DNA from: Candidatus Hodarchaeum mangrovi
Lineage (GTDB): Archaea; Asgardarchaeota; Heimdallarchaeia; Hodarchaeales; Hodarchaeaceae
Assembly (NCBI GenBank): GCA_016839515.1
Contig: JAEOUE010000197.1
Coordinates: 1-64,000 of the forward strand
Reading direction: 5' to 3'
DNA: 64,000 nt
The notes beneath the pieces were generated by a model that saw nothing but the letters and a program-made list of their open reading frames with translations, did no database searches and was not told the DNA's origin. Within the stretch, counting starts at the first letter, position 1; each line of letters starts with the position of its first letter. Shown here piece after piece: positions 27,002 to 33,432 of the stretch. The position numbers and the translations under genes were made by a program.

Positions 27002-27322
27002 ATGAGTCATTCAGAATTTAGATGTATAAATTGTGGATATATTCCACATGAGTCTCCTGTATCAGGGAATTGGTATTGTCCCAAATGTGGAAAGCGATCA
27101 ACGATAAAAATTGAACAGCCTCTCCACGTTCGAAGTTATTTACGGCATAAAAGTGTTCATCAACGAAGTAAAGATGAAATATATAATGATATTTATAAAA
27201 AACTTACTCTAGAAGAAAAACAAGAATTGGGTTATAAAGAACCTTATATAAATCCAGTTCTATCTTCAGTAGAACCCAAAAAGAGGGAAACCATTCGTCT
27301 TTTCTTACCCTCTGATAATTAA
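27002..27322 (+). CDS. Small zinc-ribbon protein beside the E1 gene (106 aa)
   Basis: The N-terminal 35 residues form a zinc ribbon (CINCGY ... CPKCGKRS). The remainder is charged and helical (KDEIYNDIYKKLTLEEKQELG) with a short beta-like tail. It is too short for a cross-brace RING (only four cysteines). It converges with the E1 gene (4-base overlap). A role in the ubiquitin-like system is suggested by position only. An AGGTTTTG site precedes ATG 27002. Confidence 0.65.
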   Translation: MSHSEFRCINCGYIPHESPVSGNWYCPKCGKRSTIKIEQPLHVRSYLRHKSVHQRSKDEIYNDIYKKLTLEEKQELGYKEPYINPVLSSVEPKKRETIRLFLPSDN

Positions 27323-28560
27323 TTATTTTTTTTCTCAAATATAACTTTAATTCTTTTGTCTTTTTCACCATATAAGGGTGAAAAAGTTATTCGATCCCCA
27401 TTCGAGAGAATATCCTTTATTATATCTCCCTCATTCAGATGTTTATTTCCTCTAAATGCTAAGAATTCATCTTCATATTTATTATTTACTTCCTGAACAA
27501 TTTCTATGAATCTATTATCTGGATTTACATGGATCATTGATATTTGATCTGAATTTATTCCCCTATTTCCACAAACAAAACAATCGGGATCTGCTAATAG
27601 TTTAAAAGTGGAAAAAGTGCCTGTAAGTCCTGAATAAATAGTTAAAGAAGGAATCTGGAACCTCTCCGATTTTCGTAATCTTCTCAAGATTTTTTGATCT
27701 TTTCTTTTAAGAGAAGACCTTTTTTCAAAAAAAAGTGTGTTAATTATCAATTGAGATTGAATACCACTAATTACTGAATTGACAGTTATTATACTTGGAA
27801 TATGAGTAAGTATGAGTTGTTTTAATTCTTTGATATCATAACTAGGAAATTTGTGATTTTTTGTGCAATTATTTGCAATTTTCTGAAGAAATTTCATATC
27901 TTTATTAGAATTTTCTCTGGGCTCTCGATTATATCTTGTATAAAAGGAATAAAGAGCCTTCCAAGCACAATGTTCACGAATTCTCGGAGTTCCAACCAAT
28001 GTACATGGAGCTGTCCAAATATTTGTTTCATCTGGTGGGGGAGGATTGTCACATGCTAAACAAGATGAAAAATTCTTCTGAATATATTGAACTTGTCCAA
28101 TGTATCCATCAGTAGCAGAATCAATATATGGTTTAGATAATTCAATTGCTAATGAATTAATATATTGACGAGCTAAAAAATTATCGACGCATCCAGCAAT
28201 AATGTCAACTTCTTCAAAAATTTCAGTAGGGATGTCTTGGATTTTAATTGAAAATGCTTCAACATTTACTTGTTTATTGAACATCGTACTAATTCTATCT
28301 TTCGCAACTTCTGCTTTACTCTTTCCAATATCTGTTTCTCGAAAGAGCATTTGACGATTTAGATTTGAATATTCAATTGTATCAACATCAACCAAAATTA
28401 ATTTTCCAACGCCTAGGAGTGACAGATTTTTTATAACCTCACTTCCAGTGCCACCTATGCCCACAACAAGAACTGAACTATTCTGGATTAATTTTTGATC
28501 CCATAAAACTAATCGTTCTTGTCTATCATACCGCAAGTTATATTGATCTTCTTGTGACAT
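27319..28560 (-). CDS. E1-like ubiquitin-activating enzyme
   Basis: The adenylation domain has the nucleotide motif VVGIGGTGS (residues 32-40), VDVDTIEYSNLNRQ and CVDNFLARQYIN. The catalytic-cysteine region PCTLVGTPRIREHC (C186) resembles the CTIASMPRLPEHC motif of eukaryotic UBA3, unlike MoeB/ThiF. Two CxxC pairs (CLAC and CFVC) bind the structural zinc. The last 75 residues (from about ISMIHVNPDN) look like a ubiquitin-fold domain that recruits E2. At 413 residues it resembles a single-chain homodimeric E1. It is last in an operon with the modifier gene and the 28935 gene. Confidence 0.9.
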   Translation of the reverse strand: MSQEDQYNLRYDRQERLVLWDQKLIQNSSVLVVGIGGTGSEVIKNLSLLGVGKLILVDVDTIEYSNLNRQMLFRETDIGKSKAEVAKDRISTMFNKQVNVEAFSIKIQDIPTEIFEEVDIIAGCVDNFLARQYINSLAIELSKPYIDSATDGYIGQVQYIQKNFSSCLACDNPPPPDETNIWTAPCTLVGTPRIREHCAWKALYSFYTRYNREPRENSNKDMKFLQKIANNCTKNHKFPSYDIKELKQLILTHIPSIITVNSVISGIQSQLIINTLFFEKRSSLKRKDQKILRRLRKSERFQIPSLTIYSGLTGTFSTFKLLADPDCFVCGNRGINSDQISMIHVNPDNRFIEIVQEVNNKYEDEFLAFRGNKHLNEGDIIKDILSNGDRITFSPLYGEKDKRIKVIFEKKNN

Positions 28561-28593
28561 TGAAATAATCCTTTTAAATAAAAAGAAAAGGTA

Positions 28594-28914
28594 TTATCCA
28601 CCCTTAATCTGATCAGGGACAATCATAAGCATTGCATTTTCTTCAATGTTGTAACTTGATAAGCTATTTGATGGATTCATGCGTCTACCTTTGTATAATA
28701 GAGCAATTGGCACTACTTCAGGAATATTGAACGCATCACGAGCTGCTCCAATAGCTTGAAAAACGCTCCCATTCATATTGATATATTTTTCACGAACGTT
28801 TTGATCTGGAGGGAGCTGAGGATCTTTAAAACGTACTTTCACCATTTTTTCTATACTTGAATCGGAGGGACTTTTTCTGACTGAATTATCCCATATAACA
28901 TCTTTTTTAGACAA
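28594..28914 (-). CDS. Ubiquitin/UFM1-like modifier with terminal Gly-Gly
   Basis: A beta-grasp domain (about residue 25 to the end) follows a polar 23-residue extension. The region LYKGRRMNPSNSLSSYNI aligns with ubiquitin's IFAGKQLEDGRTLSDYNI, while KVRFK, FNIP, MNPS and MIVPDQIKGG also recall UFM1 (KVSFK, FKVP, INPA, RIIPRDRVG). The protein ends exactly in GG, so it needs no C-terminal processing. The ORF-track start (GTG 28923) lies inside a perfect GGTGAT ribosome site; TTG 28914 four bases later is the likely start (106 aa). The E1 gene follows 33 bases downstream. Confidence 0.85.
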   Translation of the reverse strand: MSKKDVIWDNSVRKSPSDSSIEKMVKVRFKDPQLPPDQNVREKYINMNGSVFQAIGAARDAFNIPEVVPIALLYKGRRMNPSNSLSSYNIEENAMLMIVPDQIKGG

Positions 28915-28934
28915 TATTATCACCTTTTATTAAA

Positions 28935-29735
28935 TTAGACATATAGTAAACGTTCAATTTCGGATAGAGTTGTTAAAAGATCAATTCTACCTTTTGCATA
29001 ATCCTCTAAAGGACCTTTAATGAGCGGATATGTGTTTAGTAGTTCACTTTCGAGCCCTATCGGATAGTTCTTTTTTCTTTTGATAATTAAATTAATGATT
29101 TCCCCATCTTGTGCATAGAATTTTACAATAATATCTTTTGTACTAACCGTTGAATCATAGTTTGTAAGGATTTTTTTGATAAGTGGGTCTTTTTCATATT
29201 CAACTGTTGAAAATTCAGGTTTTTTTATGCTTACATCAACCTCCCCTAAGGCTTTTGGAATTTTATCCTCCGCAAGCTTGTAGATTTCTTCTAATACGTT
29301 GAGAATGCTTGAAGAATTAGGAGTCCAAGATTTCATCGACGGTAAATCGTTGAGTTCACAATCTAGAATTTCTCGAAGTTGACTGGGTCCATCGATATAT
29401 GGACGAGCAGGCAGATCATCTAAAACTACGAGCAATGGAAATGCATAGGCCCCTACTTGCATTTTGATTCTGATTTTTCCAATCTCATCCCCAATATATT
29501 CACCAGGAAAGTTTTCTAATACTTTTTGCCCTTCTTGGTAAATCAAATAGTAAGATTCAGCTTTTAATTCATCATCGACAATCGATTCATTTTCAGCTGT
29601 GAAAGAGGACCGTTTTATGTAATTTGTAAGATCACAATAATCACACTTCACAGGAAATTGAAAAATGGGTTTTTGAGAGAGAGGAGCACCACAACCATTA
29701 CACTGCGCAATATTACTCTGAATTTCGAAATCCAT
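28935..29735 (-). CDS. Zinc-ribbon protein with E2-like (RWD/UEV) fold candidates, in the modifier operon
   Basis: The N-terminus is a zinc ribbon (CNGCGAPL ... CDYCDLTNYI). Residues about 60-160 show an order resembling an RWD/UEV/E2 fold without a catalytic cysteine: beta strands (KIRIKMQVGAYAFPLLVV), a proline-rich loop (LPARPYIDGP), a W-containing loop and a long helix (SSSILNVLEEIYKLAEDKI). Residues 165-266 may repeat it (DIIVKFYAQDGEIINLIIKR, NYPIGLE, helical end). It is first in the operon, 20 bases before the modifier. It could be an E2 variant or a modifier-binding adaptor; the fold assignment is by eye and uncertain. Confidence 0.5.
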   Translation of the reverse strand: MDFEIQSNIAQCNGCGAPLSQKPIFQFPVKCDYCDLTNYIKRSSFTAENESIVDDELKAESYYLIYQEGQKVLENFPGEYIGDEIGKIRIKMQVGAYAFPLLVVLDDLPARPYIDGPSQLREILDCELNDLPSMKSWTPNSSSILNVLEEIYKLAEDKIPKALGEVDVSIKKPEFSTVEYEKDPLIKKILTNYDSTVSTKDIIVKFYAQDGEIINLIIKRKKNYPIGLESELLNTYPLIKGPLEDYAKGRIDLLTTLSEIERLLYV

Positions 29736-29983
29736 ACATTCTCACCAAAGATAATTTTATGTGTTTTTTACGGAAGCTAATTTTAAATCTTAATTAATTA
29801 TGACTAAGATATTGTTTTATTTAACTTACAGATTATAGATAGGGTTGAAGGATTTATTAATTAATTCATCTCGGATGAATACGATTCTTTGTATGATGAC
29901 TTAGAATACAGACCTTAAAAAGATAGCTCATTCTGGTGCAATTCAACCATAAATAAGGCAACCTTTTAAATATTGAGGACTGA
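29736..29983. promoter_or_regulatory. Divergent promoter region of the two ubiquitin-system operons
   Basis: This 248-bp AT-rich region separates the minus-strand operon (RWD-like, modifier, E1) from the plus-strand operon (E2, JAMM, membrane protein). Candidate TATA elements include CATAAATA (about 29950) and TTTTAAATA (about 29964) for the E2 side. GGTGAG lies before the minus-strand ATG and GAGG before the E2 ATG. No strong operator palindrome was seen. Confidence 0.45.
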
Positions 29984-30583
29984 ATGAGTGTTTTAAGAGA
30001 TCCATTATATCGAACTCTAAGTTATTACCGAAGTGAGATAGCTATGCAAGACCTGCATTCAAGAAGGTTAAGAGAAGAATTTAAGAGAATGTTAAAGATA
30101 TTTCCACCAAAATCCAGTCATATTAAATGGAAAATAATCGATAATGACCTTCATCATTATCGTGCGACTATTTTTGGTAAAACTGGGACACCATTTGAAG
30201 GTGGAAAATGGGATATTACAGTAGATTTACCACCCGAGTATCCGTTCAAACCTCCCATTGTTAACTTTATAACACCTATCTGGCATCCGAATATTGCTGT
30301 TGGAAAAACAAAATGGACTTGGGGATCTAATGTATGTTTAAGCTTGGTGAATTGGAATAATTTGGGGAAACCAGGCGGCTGGAAAGAAACGATTACTTTA
30401 CCCAGTGTATTTGAACATATTGAAATGATGTTGGATATATATGAAAGTGTTGATAATGCTGACTTTCCTGAGTATCTTGTTGATCCAGAGGATCCATTTA
30501 ATCCAGAAGCAGGAAAAGAGATGAAAGAAAACTTTCGGGCTTACTGGGAAAAAGCTTCCGATTGGACAAAGAAGCATAGCTGA
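29984..30583 (+). CDS. E2-like ubiquitin-conjugating enzyme (UBC fold)
   Basis: The UBC core is clear: YPFKPPIVNFITPIWHPNI (residues 86-104, with the HPN motif at 101-103), the catalytic cysteine in NVCLSLVNW (C118), and the C-terminal helices DPFNPEAGKEM ... FRAYWEKASDW, all standard for eukaryotic-type E2s. A 14-residue insertion before the active-site cysteine (AVGKTKWTWGS) is longer than in typical UBCs. It should take the modifier from the E1 at 27319. First gene of the plus-strand operon, with the JAMM gene 16 bases later. Confidence 0.92.
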   Translation: MSVLRDPLYRTLSYYRSEIAMQDLHSRRLREEFKRMLKIFPPKSSHIKWKIIDNDLHHYRATIFGKTGTPFEGGKWDITVDLPPEYPFKPPIVNFITPIWHPNIAVGKTKWTWGSNVCLSLVNWNNLGKPGGWKETITLPSVFEHIEMMLDIYESVDNADFPEYLVDPEDPFNPEAGKEMKENFRAYWEKASDWTKKHS

Positions 30584-30599
30584 ACTAGAGGAAATTCGA

Positions 30600-31178
30600 A
30601 TGCCTTTAGAATCTAGCAACGAAAAAAATAATCAAAAAAATCATCTAAATGAGGTTAAGAAACCTTCATCAAAGAACAAAGACAAGAAAAAGATTGTTAA
30701 ATTAGATATTAAAGTAAAATCGGTTTCGATCTACTGGAAACACATTCAGAAGATGACCGATTTTTCCGTACGATCTATACCTAACGAAGCTATCGGTCTT
30801 CTCGGAGGGAGAGAAATTAGGAAAGGTGAACTTTTGGTAGAAAAAGTAATTCATATATCCACTGGCGACGAAGTCTCAGTATCTTTTTCAGATGATGATT
30901 TCAAGTCTTTTGAGGATCTTCTTAATGAAAATAATCATTGCATTGGATGGTGGCATTCTCATCCAGGATATGGATTGTTTCTTTCTCCAACTGATTTAAC
31001 AACTCATATTTATTCCTTTCAAGTTCATAATCCACTATCTGTGGCACTAGTTTTAGATCCAACAAGAATTAATAATCAATGTGCTGATTTTACATGTTAT
31101 CAAGTAAAAGGAGAAAATGGGATTTCACCCTTTATTTATAACGAAATAGCTAGCTATATCATAAAATCAAAAGACTAA
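30600..31178 (+). CDS. JAMM/MPN+ metalloprotease (Rpn11/CSN5-like deubiquitinase)
   Basis: The JAMM zinc site is intact: catalytic Glu63 (NEAIGLLGG) and H119-x-H121-P-x6-S129-x2-D132 in HSHPGYGLFLSPTD. This is the eukaryotic Rpn11/CSN5/AMSH pattern, predicted to cleave isopeptide bonds to the modifier. A lysine-rich N-terminal extension of about 40 residues (KKPSSKNKDKKK) is unusual and may bind nucleic acid or membrane. As the modifier already ends in GG, deconjugation rather than maturation is the expected role. Follows the E2 gene in the same operon. Confidence 0.92.
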   Translation: MPLESSNEKNNQKNHLNEVKKPSSKNKDKKKIVKLDIKVKSVSIYWKHIQKMTDFSVRSIPNEAIGLLGGREIRKGELLVEKVIHISTGDEVSVSFSDDDFKSFEDLLNENNHCIGWWHSHPGYGLFLSPTDLTTHIYSFQVHNPLSVALVLDPTRINNQCADFTCYQVKGENGISPFIYNEIASYIIKSKD

Positions 31179-31237
31179 TTTAGGTTAAATATAAGTTGTT
31201 TCGAGATATTAATTGTTTTTCAAAGGAATAATAAAAA

Positions 31238-32050
31238 ATGGTGTCCACATCATTATCTTTTAGTTTTTATAAGCGTATTAGTGGTCAAATAGCTCATTTT
31301 TTCCTTCAAAGCGGTTCAGCAACTGATTATACAATAATTGACTATTTTTTTGTTTTTTTAGGTCCAGCTGCAGTACTTTTCTTTACGTTCTACCTTTGGT
31401 GGTCAGGAAAAAGGAAGAATCGCAAGATTATGAGGATAACACAGGAGTCTTTAATCCAAGTATTCTCAAAAGAGTTCGAAGATCTCATTATGGAGCAGAT
31501 GAGTTCAAATGGGGGCCTTTTATTTCCTAAATACAAAAAATCTACTGTAATTCCCTTTAAGGACTTTCGTGTTGTATTTGCTCTCGAAGAACGTCATTTA
31601 ATGCTATCTGTTATTATTTCTTGGTTTTCAGGAGCTAAAGATTATATTGCATTAGAAGCTAATCCTAAACGTGGAAAAACATCAACCAAAATTCAAATAA
31701 TTCCTAAGAAAGAAGAAGGACAAATTAAGAAACACCAAGATTTGCTATTTACTCTCGATGAAATAGAATTAGGGGTGAGACAGCTTGATGAGACATATAT
31801 TTGGAAAGCATCATCAAGCCGATCAGGATTGTATTTTCTTTCAGATAAAACTCTCCTGAAAAATATACATAAATTGCGAAACAATCTTGTTCGAATTTCT
31901 ATAGATTCCTCAGATGATCCTTCTATTCGAATATACGTCAAGATAAATAAGGATTTAGACCTTGAACAGTTATACATAACATTTATGGCTTTGTGTGAGA
32001 GGGTTGACCAAGTATTTGATAAAACTGTAATGAAAAAAACTCGAAATTAG
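31238..32050 (+). CDS. Single-span membrane protein of unknown function in the ubiquitin operon
   Basis: A short N-terminal region is followed by one hydrophobic span (YFFVFLGPAAVLFFTFYLWW, about residues 32-51) and a basic stop-transfer segment (SGKRKNRK), placing about 215 residues in the cytosol. The soluble part is alpha/beta, with a short hydrophobic patch (LMLSVIISWF). No family is recognised. It follows the JAMM gene by 59 bases and converges with the Arf-like genes, so it might anchor conjugation or GTPase partners at the membrane. Confidence 0.65.
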   Translation: MVSTSLSFSFYKRISGQIAHFFLQSGSATDYTIIDYFFVFLGPAAVLFFTFYLWWSGKRKNRKIMRITQESLIQVFSKEFEDLIMEQMSSNGGLLFPKYKKSTVIPFKDFRVVFALEERHLMLSVIISWFSGAKDYIALEANPKRGKTSTKIQIIPKKEEGQIKKHQDLLFTLDEIELGVRQLDETYIWKASSSRSGLYFLSDKTLLKNIHKLRNNLVRISIDSSDDPSIRIYVKINKDLDLEQLYITFMALCERVDQVFDKTVMKKTRN

Positions 32051-32073
32051 ATCAGACGAGAAAATTTTAAATT

Positions 32074-32637
32074 CTATAGGGTTTCTAATTTTTCAGTTAC
32101 ACGTTGTCGAAGCCACTCAAGTCCTTCTTCAACATTGAATCCAGTTTTCGCTGAAGTTGGTACAATTGCATAAGAATGTGTGGTAACTTTGTGGAGATTG
32201 AGAGCTCGAGCTACTTCTCCTGCAGAACCAGCATTTTCTAAATCTTGTTTATTAGCTAAAACCAATATAGGAATATTTTGAACGCGATCATTGTTAAGAA
32301 CATACTTCCATAATTCCTTTCTTGCTTCTTCATATCGTGCTTTATCAGCTGAATCAATCACATACACTATTCCCATGGAACCTGCCATGTAACTTTCCCA
32401 CAATGATTCACGGAATGCTTCTTGCCCTCCAATGTCCCACGAAATAAACCTTACATTTCCCGAGCTGAATTCATCAACATTCATTCCGAGAGTTCTAAAT
32501 GTGCTACTGTCAAATTCACCCGATGTAATTCTTTTAACAATCGTTGTTTTACCTGCGTGATCTAGCCCTAACCATGCAATTTTGACTGTTAGACGTTCTT
32601 TGGCAAATTTTGCTCTAAGTTTGGTTAAAAAGCTCAT
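32074..32637 (-). CDS. Arf/Sar-family small GTPase
   Basis: Arf-type motifs: G1 GLDHAGKTT, switch I around TLGMNVDEF, G3 WDIGGQE, G4 NKQD and G5 TSAKTG. The WDIGGQE and GLDxAGKTT forms are characteristic of eukaryotic Arf proteins. There is no N-terminal glycine at position 2 (MSFLTK), so myristoylation is not predicted. It is second of a tandem pair; GGTG precedes ATG 32637. In Asgard archaea Arf-like GTPases are candidates for membrane-trafficking-like functions. Confidence 0.93.
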   Translation of the reverse strand: MSFLTKLRAKFAKERLTVKIAWLGLDHAGKTTIVKRITSGEFDSSTFRTLGMNVDEFSSGNVRFISWDIGGQEAFRESLWESYMAGSMGIVYVIDSADKARYEEARKELWKYVLNNDRVQNIPILVLANKQDLENAGSAGEVARALNLHKVTTHSYAIVPTSAKTGFNVEEGLEWLRQRVTEKLETL

Positions 32638-32647
32638 TTTTGGGCAC

Positions 32648-33199
32648 CTATTTGTTCTTCCGTGTTATTATAATGCGAAATCTTTCACTCATCCACTGCC
32701 ATGGTTCATCAACTCCTTCTCCTGTAAGTGCTGAACAAGGATATACTGCAAATGTCCTTGGTCGCATACTAATTTCTCTTTCTAACCCTAATGATTCAAT
32801 TATCTTCTCTAAAGGCATTGCTTCAGCTAAATCTTGTTTATTAGCTAGGAAAAGAAAAGCTGAGTCCTCTGGGGCCCATTTAATTACTTGTTGCAACCAT
32901 TTCCCTGCTTCTTCAACTTTTGATTTATCTGCTGAATCAAAAACAAACACAATTCCTACTGACTTGGTTACGAAAGGTTCCCATAAACTAGTTGGATATG
33001 TAACCTGACCCCCCAGATCAGCAGCCATGACCTCAATATCTCCAATTTTTAGTGTTTCAATATTCATACCCATCGTAGGAACAGTTTCTAGGTTATCTTG
33101 TCCTTTCAATCTTCTTACTAATGTTGTTTTCCCTGCATTAGCTAATCCAACGAAGGTCATCTGATTTTCTATTTCACGACCGAATATTTTTGTTGGCAT
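32648..33199 (-). CDS. Arf-like small GTPase, second divergent copy
   Basis: Motifs: G1 GLANAGKTT, switch I TMGMNIETL, G3 ADLGGQVTY, G4 NKQD, G5 CSALTG. The Trp that usually precedes Arf G3 is replaced by Ala and the Glu after Gln by Val, suggesting a distinct effector or hydrolysis mode. The stop is 10 bases before the other Arf gene start, so they form one transcript. Start at ATG 33199 is supported by AAAGGAGAT. Confidence 0.9.
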   Translation of the reverse strand: MPTKIFGREIENQMTFVGLANAGKTTLVRRLKGQDNLETVPTMGMNIETLKIGDIEVMAADLGGQVTYPTSLWEPFVTKSVGIVFVFDSADKSKVEEAGKWLQQVIKWAPEDSAFLFLANKQDLAEAMPLEKIIESLGLEREISMRPRTFAVYPCSALTGEGVDEPWQWMSERFRIIITRKNK

Positions 33200-33314
33200 A
33201 CAAAATCTCCTTTTTTAATCAAAATAATAAATTAATCGATGAATTATTAAAGTAATTAGGTGCTTTACATTGTAAATTTTAAGCGAAATAGGTCGTTTTC
33301 TTGATTTTTTCTTC

Positions 33315-33336
33315 AATGATTAATGAATTAATCATT
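33315..33336. repeat. Perfect 22-bp palindrome upstream of the Arf-like operon
   Basis: AATGATTAAT-GA-ATTAATCATT is a perfect 10-bp inverted repeat with a 2-bp centre, about 116 bases before the Arf operon start and about 100 bases after the thrS stop. It could be an operator for a dimeric winged-helix regulator or part of the thrS terminator. AT composition makes some palindromes expected, but 10 perfect base pairs is long. Confidence 0.45.
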
Positions 33337-33432
33337 AAATAAAGTAAGAGTTTTGACTTAGTTTGTAATTAAGAAATTAAGTCCATCATTAAAAACTGTT
33401 TGTTTTAAAACTAGAAATTCTATCCTTATTTT

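Noticed and set aside
27002-27322. Small zinc protein as a RING finger like the small RING of Caldiarchaeum
   Set aside because: Only four cysteines in one zinc ribbon; a cross-brace RING needs eight ligands.
27319-28560. E1 as a UBA5 orthologue
   Set aside because: Although the CxACxxP zinc segment resembles UBA5, the catalytic cysteine lies in a UBA3-like CTxxxxPRxxEHC motif absent from UBA5.
29893-29899. ATGATGA box-C-like sequence in the divergent ubiquitin promoter region
   Set aside because: No CTGA within guide distance, no second box pair and no closing stem.
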